Assembly (NCBI GenBank): GCA_001972305.1
Contig: BDDD01000722.1
Span: forward strand, 139,500-203,499
DNA from: Cephalotus follicularis
Taxonomy: Eukaryota; Streptophyta; Magnoliopsida; Oxalidales; Cephalotaceae
Reading direction: 5' to 3'
Length of the DNA stretch: 64,000 bases
Shown here in pieces: positions 32,901 to 45,179 of the stretch. Position 1 is the first letter of the stretch. Every line of letters begins with the position of its first letter. The notes below the pieces were generated by a model that was given only the letters and a program-made list of their open reading frames with translations, ran no database searches and had not been told where the DNA came from. The translations under genes were made by a program, and so were the position numbers.

Positions 32901-35666
32901 TGTAAAGCCCCGTAGCTGTTTTGAAGCTTAAGAGAAAAACTTTTTATGGTGTATAAATTTTTTTCTTTTTTTGTGAGGGGAAGGTTAAGTGTTGTTTTGT
33001 TATAAGCCCAAGTATAAAGCATGATTAGTAATAGTTGGAGGACTTAAGTGCAAAGCTTGTTGAGGAAGCTTCCAAATCCCAAGACAAAGGACGGCTTAAG
33101 TTGGGTTTAGTGTGGAGACTTTTTTGAATTGTAGCCACCCTTCTTCTAACTTCATCAGAGAGTTTAGAGAGAGAGAGTTCTAGTTTTCTTCTTCTTTCTG
33201 TTGCATAGTGCCTAGACCAGAGGAAGCTTGAAGCGTTCGACCCCAGCAAGAAGAACCAGCGGACAAGGAGAGAAGCAGTCAAGCCAGAGGAAGAGCGTAG
33301 CAGAAAAGAAGGGACGCTAACGTCCAAGGAAGTAACAAGAACTGTGAGTGGGACATCCTTTCTATGTTTCTAGTTATTTCATGATGTTCTTGATAACTCT
33401 TTCAGCTTTTCAATATCCAGTTCAGTGAGAGTTTTCTAACGGGAATTTGCTTCCTTGGCGTCTTTGTATGTTTCATTGACAGAAGAGAGAGAAAGAGAGT
33501 TTCTCGAGCACTAGAGCTCAAGTTCTTCTAAGTGAATTAGTCACTTTCCAGATAAGGTAACGCGTACGTGCTCAACCCCACTCCCCAACCTACTTTTGTC
33601 TATGATAGGAAGTTGAGTGAGTCTGCCCCCGGGTTCCACACCTGGATCTCCTTTACACTAGTGTCTATGATGGTGTTTAGGGTTTGAGTAAAGCAGAGCA
33701 CTATGTACATAGCTCCAACCTCCTCGGTCTACTATTGTCTATGATAGGAAGCCGGGCAAGACTGTCCCCAGGTCCTACCTGGATCTCTTTTACACTATTG
33801 TCTATGATGGTGTTTAGGGTTTGAGTACAGCAGAGCTAAGTTGTCAGAATAGAGATTAGAGCCTTTCAGTAAGTCTTCTAGAGTAGGACTTTGTCCTCGG
33901 CAGTTATGCCATCAGCCCAGATAAGTAAGTAAAGCAAAGAATAGCAAGCACAGAAGGGAACCATGGGTTCTCGGCAGTTACTGCCAAGCAGGCTTCGGCC
34001 TAGATCAGCTCAGCTCAGCGCCACTATAAGTTGGCAACTATATTATGTAACCAGCAGGCTTCGGCCTAGATCAACATAGCAAAGAAAAGACAGTTCCTAG
34101 CTTAGTTGTTCTCCTCGGGTGTTTAGCTGGGAAGGACCCCAATTCTTTATCATATATCCTTCTTTTAATCAGTTGTACTCTTAAGTTTATTTCAACTTTC
34201 ATGAACAGTCTAGAATCAGCTAAGCAGAGAAAAGAGTAAGTTTTTCAAGTACTTTGAGCGTTTCTTTATTGTGTGCCATGACATATGTTTTGTTACAGTC
34301 TTTCCCCAGTTGGGATAGTTATTCATGTTTATGGTAAGCTTTCTTTCAGCACATTCATTTTATAAGAATGTACCAGAGGATGTTTTATTCTCATTCACTT
34401 AGTCAGTTGGACTAATTCCCTCACAGACTGTTTTGCAGACCAGCCAGTCGGAGGAGACCCTTCAGCTCAGCAGTAGATAGCTAACAAGGTAGTTTTTGAG
34501 CTCAGCACCGTGGAGCACCAACTCGGGCGTTTAGCATTGCATGACATGGGGAATTCTTGGGTTCTTTTACCCTTCTTTTGTAGTAGAGTAGTTGAGTGTT
34601 TACCCTTTGTATAGACAGTAAGCTTAGTTGTTCTTTTGCCTACCAGAGGAGGCAGTGTATATACCAGAGGACATATATGTAATAGTTTTATACTTTCATT
34701 ATATGTTATGGATGTTTTGAATTGATAGGTGTGCTTATCATGTGTTTTTATGAACTTTTCATGTTTTGAGTTTTGTGATCCCAGGCCTCGTAGGGGAGCT
34801 AGAGAGTCCCCGGGCTAGAATTGCGGGGATGAGCCCAGCAAGGGTGTTATGTTATGCTTGGGAGCAAGGGTTTGTTTTAAGAGCGTTACCCGGGGAGGCA
34901 AGGTGTCCCCAGGGTAATGATGATGTTGGGCTTGACAATGGAGCAGGGAAGGTGTCCCTGAAGAGAGTGGCCAGGGGTACCATGTTAGAGTAAGGCCCGG
35001 GATGGGCATAAGTTATGTTAAGATGTTTATGTTTTAAGTTATGCTGTGCATTTTAATGTTAGTTGTGTTGTTGAGTTGAGCAGGGTTGTACGCCGGGGGA
35101 CAACTTATGTTTGCGTAGTCTCCAGGGGAGTTTAAGTGAGCACGTGAGGCATGCGTGGGTTTCTCCCCAGGTGCTTACGTTGTTTTCTCCCCAGGGCGTT
35201 AGTTATGCGAAGCATTTTGGAACTTGGGCTAAGGATGTTTTAGCCTGAGAAAGAGAAAGACTCGAGGACAAGGAGCGTCCTCGGGCGTGTTGGACCACAG
35301 GTGGTTATGTGTGCTCGTGAGTTGCACGTGTGTGCTCTCCCCAGGCATGCTTTGCACGTTAAGTTAAGTGACCATGTGATGAGCATGTGGGGCTTAAGTG
35401 ATACGATTCGTTTGGAGCCTTGGTTAAGTAAAGCTTTGGGCATAAGTGTTACGGCGCGTTTTGGAGCTTTGGTTTTAAGTTGTGCGCGGGGCATGAGCAG
35501 GAGTCGTTGTTGGATCCTCTGCCCCAGCTGCCCTGTTAGCTTCGCGCCCAGCCCAGCCCAGGCTTTCTCCTCGGGCAGTCTTAGTTTAAGAGGGTTGTTG
35601 GCAAGAGGAGCGTCATCCCCGGTCATGGCACGTGTCCCATAGAGTTAGCGGGAACGGGTCCTGACA
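32901..35666 (+). repeat. Element G 5' LTR
   Basis: 2766 bp. Compared with the 3' LTR it keeps about 230 bp (about 35285-35530) that the other copy lacks. It contains two similar sub-blocks around 33590-33680 and 33720-33830 (TCTATGATAGGAAG, CTATGATGGTGTTTAGGGTT). Followed by PBS TGGTATCAGAGAGA. Confidence 0.88.
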
Positions 35667-35669
35667 GCA

Positions 35670-35680
35670 TGGTATCAGAG
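35670..35680 (+). other. Element G primer binding site
   Basis: TGGTATCAGAG, three bases after the LTR end; matches initiator tRNA-Met for 11 bases. Confidence 0.85.
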
Positions 35681-35804
35681 AGAAGGTTTGGGTTTTTCCT
35701 TGTGCTTCCTATGTTAGTTAGTGGGGTATCTGTTGGGTTGCATTCAAGCATTACATATAGTTGCGATGTTTTCGTGATACGTTTGTATGTTGTTGTAGAA
35801 GACG

Positions 35805-37190
35805 ATGCCACCTAAGACAAGTAGCGGAGGTCGTGCAAATCGTGGCAGAGGTCGTGGTAGAGGCAGAGGAAGAGCGATTCCTCACCAGACAGTGGAGCAA
35901 GAGTTTCCTATGGAAGCGCCAGAGGAACAAGCGCATGTGGGAGTTGAAGAGCAGGGAGCGCAGCAGGTACCGGAGGAGCCTGTTCCAGCAGCGCAGTCAG
36001 CCGCGCGTATGCCTCCTCCAGCACCTACCAGTGGACCTACAGAGATGATGCAGGCGATGACGATGTGGGCTCAAACTATGGGTTTAGCCAGACCTCAACC
36101 TCTTCCTGTGGAATGCATGCAATGGTTGGGAGCAACATCCTTTGATGGAACAGGAGACCCCATGGATGCAGATGCGTGGTTGAACCACCTAGAAGAGATC
36201 TTTGTTTAGTTAGAGATAGCAGAGGACACGAGAGCAAGGAATGCGTCTTTCTTCCTTGCAAGAGGTGCATAAAGATGGTGGGATGCTCTTGTAGCTCGAC
36301 ACGAGAGCTTGGCAGAGACCACGTGGGAGAAGTTCAAGAAGGAGTTTAGACAGTACTTCTTCCCACCCACGTTCGTTAAAGAGAAGAGAAAGGAGTTTTT
36401 GTATCTGCGGCAAAGTAATGGGACTGTATCTCAGTATTAGTATCATTTTATGGACTTGTCCCATTTTGCTCCAGCCCTGGTAGCAGATCAAGAGGAGCGA
36501 TGTGAGAAGTTTCTTGAGGGCCTTAGACCCGAGATCAGACATATGGTGTTCGTCACCCCGTGGTTGGTGTTTGGCGACTTGGTCGAAGCTGCCAAGAGAG
36601 TAGAGACGAGCCTAGCAGACCAGAGGATGCGTCAAGAGCAAGGACGGAAGAGATCCTCATCTCATTCCGAGCAAATAGAGAACCCCTCCAAGGCTTAGAA
36701 GCAGTGGGGACCTCAATCCTCAGGCAACGTCAGAGGAGGAGCTTCTCAGCAGACACAGACGGCTCCAGTTACTAGCAGTGTTCAAGGGAGTTCTTTTTAG
36801 AGCAATAGGGCACCTCAGTGTGAAGTTTGTGGAAAGCTGCATTCAGGAGAATGGAAGAAGGGAAGTTCTGCATGTTACAGGTGCGGCGAGGAAGGGCACA
36901 TGAAGAAAGATTGCCCTCAACAATCTCTTGGTGAAGCGCTGACGCCTGCGACAGCCCCAGTGAGGAAGCAGACCATGGCCAGTGGTACGGCCCAGTCATC
37001 TCAGCCATCAGGAGCGCAGAGAACAAGTTATACAGCACCCCAAACCAGTACAGCCAGAGCACATGGTAGCAGACCACCAGGCAGACCAGGGGCTACAGCA
37101 AGAGTTTACTCCCTTCACAGAGGGATGGATATGATAGCACCAGATATGCCACCAGGTGAGATCTTACGTTCTATGTTTCTTCTTTAGTAG
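35805..37190 (+). pseudogene. Element G gag (gypsy type) with several stops
   Basis: Opens at ATG 35805 (MPPKTSSGG) with a Gly/Arg-rich N-terminus (GRGRGRGRGRA). The Retrotrans_gag domain follows (WLNHLEEIF, RWWDALVARHESLAETTWE, FRQYFFPPTF, LRPEIRHMVF), then a CCHC knuckle (CYRCGEEGHMKKDCP) at about 36870-36915 and a Ser/Gln/Thr-rich tail. Stops interrupt it at 36207, 36270, 36438, 36696 and 36798. It ends at TAG TAG near 37185-37190 with no protease: sequence after ATARVYSL, where gypsy protease normally starts, is unrelated. All one frame, so decay has been by point changes. Confidence 0.88.
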
Positions 37191-37315
37191 GATAAGTTAA
37201 GTTATAGTGTCTGTTAGTTGAGCATAGTTGCAGAGAAGCCAAAGATGATAGAATAGTTTTTCTTAAGGTTTGACATAAGGAATTTTGAGGACAAAATTTC
37301 GTAAGACGTGGAGGA

Positions 37316-39852
37316 TGTAACGCCCTGTAGCTGTTTTGGAGCTTAAGAGAAAAACTTTTTATGGTGTATAATTTTATTTTTTATTTTTTTTTTTGTGAGG
37401 GGAAGGTTAAGTGTTGTTTTGTTATAAGCCCAAGTGTAAAGCATGATTAGTAATAGTTGGAGGACTTAAGTGCAAAGCTTGTTGAAGAAGCTTCCAAATC
37501 CCAAGACAAAGGATGGCTTAAGTTGGGTTTAGTGTGGAGACTTTTTGAGTTGTAGCCACCCTTCCTCTAGCTTCAGCAGAGAGTTTAGAGAGAGAGAGTT
37601 CTAGTTTTCTTCTTCTTTCCATTGTATAGCGCCTGGACCAGAGGAAGCTTGAAGCGTCCGACCCCACCAAGAAGAACCAGCGGACAAGGAGAGAAGTATT
37701 CAAGCCAGAGGAAGAGCGCATCAGAAAAGAAGGGACGCTAACGTCCAAGGAAGATGCAAGAACTGTGAGTGGGACATCCTTTCTATGTTTCTAGTTATTT
37801 CATGATGTTCTTGATAACTCTTTCAGTTTTTCAATATCCAGTTCAGTGAGAGTTTTCTAACGGGAATTTGTTTCCCTAGCGTCTTTGTATGTTTCCTTGA
37901 GAGAAGAGAGAGAAAGAAAGTTTCTCGAGCACTAGAGCTCAAGTTCTTCTAAGTGAATTAGTCACTTTTCAGATAAGGTAACGCGTACGTGCTCAACCCC
38001 ACTCCTCAGCCTACTATTGTCTATGATGGGAAGTTGAGTGAGTCTGCCCCCGGGTTCCACACCTGGATCTCCTTTACACTATTGTCTATGATGGTGTTTA
38101 GGGTTTGAGAGCAGCCGAGCACTATGTACATAGCTCCAACCTCCTCAATCTACTATTGTCTATGATAGGAAGCCGGGCGAGACTGTCCCCAGGTTCTACC
38201 TGGATCTCCTTTACACTATTGTCTATGATGGTGTTTAGGGTTTGAGTACAGGAGAGCTAAGTTGCCAGAATAGAGATTAGAGCCTTTCAGTAAGTCTTCT
38301 AGAGGAGGACCTTGTCCTCGGCAGTTATGCCATCAGCCCAGATAAGTAAGTACAGCAAAGAATAGCAAGCACAGAAGGGAACGATGGGTTCTCAGAAGTT
38401 ATTGCCAAGCAGTCTTCGAGCTAGATCAGCTCAGCTCAGCGCCACTATAAATTGGCAACTATATTATGTAACCAGCAGGTTTCGGTCTAGATCAGCATAG
38501 CAAAGAAAAGACAGTTCCTAGCTTAGTTGTTCTCCTTGGGTGTTTAGCCGGGAAGGACCCCAGTTCTTTATCAGATATCCTTCTTTTAATCAGTTGTACT
38601 CTTAAGTTTATTTCAGCTTTCATGAACAGTCTAGAATCAGCTAAGCAGAGAAAAAGTAAGTTTTTCAAGTACTTTGAGCATTTCTTTATTGTATGACATG
38701 ACATATGTTTTGTTACAGTCTTTTCCCCAGTTGGGATAGTTATTCATGTTTATGGTAAGCTTTCTTTCAGCACATTCATTTTATAAGAATGTACCGGAGG
38801 ATGTTTTGTTCTCATTCACTTAGTCAGTTGGATTAATCCCCTCACAGACTGTTTTACAGACCAGCCAGCCGGAGGAGACCCTCCAGCTCAGCAGTAGATA
38901 GCTAGCAAGGTAGTTTTTGAGCTCAGCACCGTGGAGCGCCAGCTCGGGCAGGTGTTTAGCATTGCATGGCATGGTGCATTCTTGGGTTCTTTTACCCTTG
39001 TTTTGTAGTAGAGTAGTTGAGAGTTTACCCTTTGTATAGACAATAAGCTTAGTTGTTCTTTTGCCTACCAGAGGAGGCAGTGTATATAACAGAGGACAAC
39101 TATGTAATAGTTTTATACTTTCATGATATTTTATGGATGTTTTGAGTTGATAGATGTGCTTATCATGTGTCTTTATGAACTTTTCATGTTTTGAGTTTTG
39201 TGATCCCAGGCTTGGCAGAGGAGCTAGAGAGTCTACGGGCTAGTATAGCGGGGATGAGCCCAGCAGGGGTGTTATGTTATTCTTGGGAGCAAGGGTTTTG
39301 TTTTAAGAGCGTTACCCCGGGGAGGCAGGTTGTCCCCAGGGTAATGATGATGTTGGGCTTAACAAGGGAGCAGGGAAGGTATCCCTGGAGAGAGTGGCCA
39401 GGGGTGCCATGTTAGAGTAAGGCCCGGGATGGGCATAATTTATGTTAAGAGCTTTATGTTTTAAGTTATGCTGTGCGTTTTAATGTTAGTTGTGTTGTTG
39501 AGTTGAGCAGGGTTGTACGCCGGGAGACAACTTATGTTTGTGTAGTCTCCAAGGGCGTTTAAGTGAGCACGTGAGGCGTGCGTGGGTTTCTCCCTAGGCG
39601 CTTAAGTTGTTTTCTCCCCAGGGCGTTAGTTATGCGCAGCGTTTTGGAACTTGGTCTAAGGATGTTTTAGCCTGGGAAAGAGAAATACCCGAGGACAAGG
39701 AGCGTCCCCGAGCGTCCCCTGTTAGCTGCGCGCCCAACCCAGCCCAGGCTTTCTCCTCGAGTAGTCTTAGTTTAAGAGGGTTTTTGGCAAGAGGAGCGCC
39801 ATCCCCGGTCAGGGCACGTGTCCCATAGAGTTAGCGGGAACGGGTCCTGACA
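37316..39852 (+). repeat. Element G 3' LTR
   Basis: 2537 bp, starting TGTAACGCCCTGTAG right after the chromovirus-like end sequence (AATTTTGAGGACAAAATTTC ... GTGGAGGA). High similarity to the 5' LTR apart from the missing block between AGGAGCGTCC and CCCTGTTAGC. Confidence 0.9.
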
Positions 39853-41001
39853 CCCTGGCTCCTCGGATGTAACTACTAACATAAAGAAAACTACTAACAT
39901 ATACATTACACAACATCTAGTCCTCGGACTACAAACAACCACTGTTGTCTTCATTCATCAAAAAGAATCAAAATAAGATTTCTTGCTTTAACATATCATA
40001 TTACAAAACATATCTATTCTCGGGTACTCCACAAAAGAAAATAAAGATAGAGAAGCCCAAAAAGAATGCCCAATGCAATGCATGCTGGAAGCCCGAGCTA
40101 CTTCCCGAGGTGCCGAGCACAAAAACTACCTTTCCTTAAGCTTTCTACTACTGGTCTGGAGGATCCCCTCCTGCTGGCTAGTCTGCAAAATAATCTGTGA
40201 GGGGATTAGTCAAACTGACTAAGTGAATAAGAACAAAAACATCCTCTGATGCATTCCTTTAAGATGAATGCACTGAATAAAACATACCATGAACATGAGT
40301 AAATATCCCAACTGGGGAAAATGAGTTGTAAACAAACATATATATCATGGCGTACAATAAGGAAACGCTCGAAGAACTTTGAAAGACTTACTCTTTTCTC
40401 TGCTTAGGTGATAATCTAGAGTGCTCATGAAAACTGAATAAAACTTAAGATTTCAACTGTTAGCAAGAATACTCTGAAAAGTCCGACTAGGCCAAAATGC
40501 CGAGAAGGACGAGAACTGATCTCGGGGATTACTTTTCTTTTCTTTCATTGCTTATACATAAATATAGGTGCCAACTTATAGCGGCCTGAGCTGATGCTGA
40601 GCTGATCTCAGCCTAAGCAGTAAACTGGCAGCTTACCTGCCGAGAACCATAGTTCTCCTCTGTACTTGCTTCTCTTTGCCTATTTTCTTTCTTATCTGAA
40701 CTGAGGACTGATTTATGAGAACGAAGGCCCTCCTCTAGAAAACTTACTGAAAGGATTTATCCTCTACTATCTGGTAACTTAGCTCTGCTGCACTCACTTC
40801 ATTATGTTATCCTTGACAATAGCATAAGCAGATCCAGGTATGGAACACGGGGACAGTCTCGCCCGACTTCCCATTATAGACAATGAGAAAATCGAAGAGG
40901 TTGGAGCTATGTACATATGTGCTCTGCTGCACTCAACCGCTATACACAGTCATAGACAACAGCGTAAAGGAGATCCAGATATGGAACCTGGGGACAGTCT
41001 C
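39853..41001 (-). repeat. Element D 3' LTR, piece 2
   Basis: Matches D's 5' LTR at about 54855-56020. It ends at element E's target copy GTCTC (40997-41001). Confidence 0.85.
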
Positions 41002-41054
41002 TGTAATGCCCCGGATATATATAAATATATATAATATTATGTAAAAAAAAAACA

Positions 41055-41082
41055 GGCGCATAACACAAGTGTGTTATGCGCC
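41055..41082. repeat. Perfect 28-nt palindromic hairpin near LTR start
   Basis: Arms GGCGCATAACACA and TGTGTTATGCGCC around AG, 13 bp each. Conserved in the other LTR at 48510-48537. It lies about 55 bp from the LTR start. Confidence 0.95.
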
Positions 41083-41396
41083 ATGCGCATCACACTTGCG
41101 CCAAAGAAACAGAGAGGACACGAGAGAGACACAGGAGAGAGAGAACCAGAGAGCGGGAGAGAGAGAGGCGCTGGAGAAGATGATGACGCCGACGAGAGAA
41201 CGACGCAGGTCCTGCACTGCCAACAGTAAGCTCCTTCCTTCTCCTATCTTTTCATTTCTTTCCTCTGTCGCCCGACGCCTTGCTACTGCCGTGCATTCCA
41301 CCATCGGTTAGCGTCGCGGGAAGGTTCGGTCTTCACCTAGGAGGCCGGCTACACCTATATCAGTGGCTGATTTTGCGCCATTCGGCCGAAAACGAC

Positions 41397-41800
41397 CGGA
41401 TTCGAACTGACGAGTTGACTTAGTGAAGCCAACTCGCTGCCTCCTTTGACCGCGCTTTCAGCGCCGAGTCATGGCGAGTCTCGGTCGCCAATGGACTGAT
41501 TGAAGGATTTTAAGGTCGGTTATGGCTTTTTTGAGTGTTGACCGGATTTGTGGTTGACCGCCGAGTCAACTCAGTGAGTTGAACTCACTGTCGGCCGTGA
41601 CTGGGCGTTTCGGCGCCGATTCACGGTGAGTTACGGGTGGAGACACCGTAAGCGGACTATTTTGTGACACTTTTGTGAAGTGGCCGGAATTGTGGATGTC
41701 CGGCGAGTCAACTCAGTGAGTTGACTCACTGTCCGCTGTGACTGCGCGATTCACGGCGAGTCGCGGTTATCAATGTGTAGATCGTAACGGAATGTCTGAT
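41397..41800 (+). repeat. Three degenerate repeats with palindromic cores
   Basis: Three blocks of roughly 130 bp, each with CCGGA.TT, a GAGTCAACTCAGTGAGTTGAC-like palindrome, a C-rich GTGACTG region and GATTCACGGCGAGT. The third has perfect 11-bp arms GAGTCAACTCA and TGAGTTGACTC (41705-41727). The same blocks occur in the 3' LTR at about 48860-49250. Confidence 0.75.
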
Positions 41801-42369
41801 TGTTATTGTAGCGATGCTGAAAGAGAAATAGAGCTCTGTTAACACCAGATGGAGCTGTGATCGTGATTGCGAGTGAAGCTTAGAGGAGGAGGCAGCTAGT
41901 CGATTCCACTGCAAGTCCTCCTGACTCGCAAGCTCAACTGTTAACAGGTAGGTATACATATGCTCCAACGGTACATGCTCAGATTAATGTTGGCTTGATC
42001 CCATTTGTATACGTTTGGGACATAGTATACAAATGGTAGATCACTAGAGTACGGTTATACTACTTTACTTGCATTCATGCATTTTGAATGGATTGTATGG
42101 ACATGACTGTTCATTGATGATTGTATGCTAAATTGATTGTTATGGTTATGCATGATTACTGATTACATGGTTTAATGAACTGTATACGGGCATAATGGAC
42201 TAAATGGAGAACTGAGAGAAGTTGAGCTTCTGCCTTCTCTCAATTCAAGGGTTATGATATTGGAAATGGATTATGGGTTATGGCTATTGTATGGATTGAT
42301 CAATTGTATTGCATGAGACTAAATGAGATAACCCATTCATGATCCTCATGAATTTTAGACCACATCAGA

Positions 42370-42805
42370 TAATGTTTATCCCACATCGTGGGAGGACCGA
42401 TATGGACAATGTTACCCCACATCGTGGGAGGATCGATATGGATAGTGTTTATCCCACATCGTGGGAGGACCGATATGAAAAATGTTACCCCACATCATGG
42501 GAGGACCGATATGGACAATGTTACCCCACATCACGGGAGGATCGATATGGATAGTGTTTATTCCACATCGTGGGAGGACCAATATGGACAATGTTACCCC
42601 ATATCGTGAGAGGATCGATATGGATAGTGTTTATCCCACATCGTGGGAGGACCGATATGGACAATGTTACCCCACATCGTGGGAGGATTGATATGGATAG
42701 TGTTTATCCCACATCGTGGGAGGACCGATATGGACAATGTTACCCCACATCGTGGGAGGATTGATATGGATAATGCTTGCCCCACATCGTGGGAGGACCG
42801 ATATG
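42370..42805 (+). repeat. VNTR with CCCACATCGTGGG hairpin unit, 12 copies
   Basis: Units of about 36 bp alternate in two versions (TTTATCCCACATCGTGGGAG and GTTACCCCACATCGTGGGAG), each with an inverted repeat CCCAC...GTGGG. I count 12 copies here and 4 at 49830-49975 in the 3' LTR. Confidence 0.88.
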
Positions 42806-43110
42806 GACGGTATGGTATAGATATGGTATGCATGGACCTACGGTATGCACGGTATGGTCAGTGTTATCTCAACCCTATTTGTCTACGACACGGAGAGTGC
42901 GTAGATTATGGAATGGACCTTATGGATCGTTATGGAATGTATAGTTATCGAATTGTATCGTACCGCATCGTTATCATATCGTTATGGATCGTATCAATAT
43001 CGTATCGTTATGGATCATATCGATATCGTATCATTATAGATCATATCGTTATCAAATCGTATCGTATCATTATAGTATCGCATCATTATAGATCATATCG
43101 GTATCGTTAT

Positions 43111-43405
43111 CGGACCAGGACCTTCGGGAATTGGGTAATCGTATCGTAATCGGACCAGGACCTTCGGGAACTGGGTAATCATATCGTTATCAGACCAGGA
43201 CCTTCAAGAACTGGGTAATCATATCGTTATCTGACCAGGACCTTCGGGAATTGGGTAATCGTATCGTTATCGGACCAGGAGCTTCGGGAACAGGGTAATC
43301 ATATCGTTATCGGACCAGGACCTTTGGGAACTGGGTAATCGTATCGTCATCGGACTAGGACTTTCGGGAACTAGTATATCGGACCAGGACCTTCGAGGAA
43401 CTGGG
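43111..43405 (+). repeat. Minisatellite, GGACCAGGACCTTCGGGAAC unit, 8 copies
   Basis: Unit of about 40 bp (GGACCAGGACCTTCGGGAAC, TGGGTAATC, TATCGTTATC). Eight copies counted here, five at about 50247-50420 in the 3' LTR. Flanked on both sides by degenerate TATCG repeats. Confidence 0.88.
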
Positions 43406-44380
43406 AATCGTATCGAATTGTTATCAAATCGTATCGTATCGTTATCGAATCATATTGTATTGTTATAGATTGTATCGTATCGTTATCGAATCGTTATGCA
43501 TCGAATAATTAGGGATTGTAAACGGTTATGGACCGTTATCGGATGTGGACCGTAAATGGATGTGAATTTTAACCGGATATGGACCGTAAACGGTTATGGT
43601 TATTGAGGGCAACAGTTATGGCTACGGATGGATAAGATATGGTTATGGACCGTATTGTTATGGCTCATGATGGTCCTGATTGTTATGGTATGGCTATACA
43701 ATGGTTACGGTAGGACCATGGTATGTATGCCTAGATGGTTGTTGTTGATCCTATTCTTATACGCTGGTATGGGGCGGTTGTATACGAATGGTAGATCACT
43801 AGCGTATGTGAATCTAGGGGAATGGTTGTAGTGGGCTAGAACCTTTGGGGTCTAACGATTGGCTTGTTAAAGAGTGATGATTGATTTGATCCCATTCCTA
43901 TACGCCGGTATGGGACGGTCGTATACGAATGGTAGATCGCATGTTCTATTGCTCTCTAGGTTATGGTGCATGACATTTATATAATGAGTTACATTGCTAT
44001 GAATTGGCATTCATGCATATCTTGTCATGCATATATCTCACATATTGTACACATATCTACTGCACTTCTATATGCTCATTGCATATGTATATCCTACACA
44101 ACCTTCGGGTTGCTGACCCATTGCATTGTATTGTAATGTAATGGGTCAGGTTCAGGTCTAGGTGACGCGCAACAGTGACCAGCCAGGTTAAATCCAGGGT
44201 AAGGATCTACATCTCCTCCGACCTACTTTGTATAAATGTGATATTGTAAAAGAACAAATTTTGGAGTATGGATGTATTTCTGGTTATTGTATGAGACAAA
44301 TCTAAAGTTAAAATAGAGATATGTTTTATATTCAGCTATTGACCTGCCGGCTTATGGCAGTTCATGTTTAATATGAGTGT

Positions 44381-45179
44381 TGTTGGCCTTTGCCACCCTG
44401 TTTATTTGCATTTACATATGTTATTTTGATGATTAACAAACATAGATTACTTGTGTTGCATAATTCTTTAAGTTATAACTTCACATACTCACTTGATCTT
44501 ATGTCCAAAGTTGTGCCAAGAATGTTTATGCAGATACAGGCCATTCCAGCCGACTGGTGAGCAATCCAGTCGACTGCCAAGGCTAGGAGTCGACTTCCAA
44601 AGTTATGTAGTCGACTGCATCTTCAACCAAAACCCAGAATCTGCAGGAACAACAATCCAGTCGACTGACACAGGGGTCCAGTCGACTGCCAGGCAAATCC
44701 AGTCGACTGTCACAGGGCATAAGTCGACTGCCATGGGTACAATTTCAGGCAGAAGCTTCTGTAACATTTTACACCCAGTCCAGCCGACTGAAGCAGGGGA
44801 ACAGTCGACTGCCAGGGGGTCCAGTCGACTGCCAGGGAATCCAGCCGACTGCCATCAATTGTGCAAAATCATACAGTAGGATCTGTAACTTCTTAATTAG
44901 CCTCAACAGCCGACTGAAGCAGGGCATCAGTCGACTGCCGAGCACACCAGTCGACTGCCTACAGGATCCAGCCGACTGCCGCACTACCAACGGCTATATT
45001 CAAATATACGCGCCATCAATCCAGCTGACTGCCGTACAAATCCAGCCGACTGGATTTGTATCAGACAGTTAAAAATAGATCCGTTGGAGGCTCAACTATA
45101 AGAGGAAAATTAGAGCTCTTGCACATGTGATCAAGCTTTCAAGTTACACATTCTCTCAAGCTATCTCAAGTACAATACC
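44381..45179 (+). repeat. Element F 5' LTR, 3' end deleted
   Basis: Homologous in sequence and order to B's LTR, opposite strand. Palindromes run from 44547 to 44978 (44547, 44567 and onward) with two more near 45022 and 45043. It stops at CTCAAGTACAATACCAA, where B's LTR would continue toward the promoter block. Confidence 0.88.

Larger units (their letters stand above)
32901..39852 (+). mobile_element. Element G: gag-only gypsy element inside D's LTR
   Basis: Target-site copies CCTTG (32896-32900) and CCCTG (39853-39857); D's other LTR reads CCCTG, so the left copy carries one C-to-T change. LTRs begin TGTAA.GCCC and end CCTGACA. PBS 35670-35680, polypurine tract just before 37316. The 1.65-kb interior has gag only, so this resembles the class of terminal-repeat elements with a gag domain. 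It belongs to the same lineage as D (homologous gag), in opposite orientation. Confidence 0.92.

Noticed and set aside
41069..41311. Arg-rich frames at the start of element E's LTR (also 48490-48899)
   Set aside because: They follow the GAGAGA-rich and CGACG-rich LTR sequence on both strands, differ between LTR copies and have no domain.
42339..43149. Open frames with repeating GRIDMDS/VYPTSWEDRYG peptides, also 49814-50178
   Set aside because: Products of the minisatellite in element E's LTR; unit count differs between the two LTRs and the frames shift freely.
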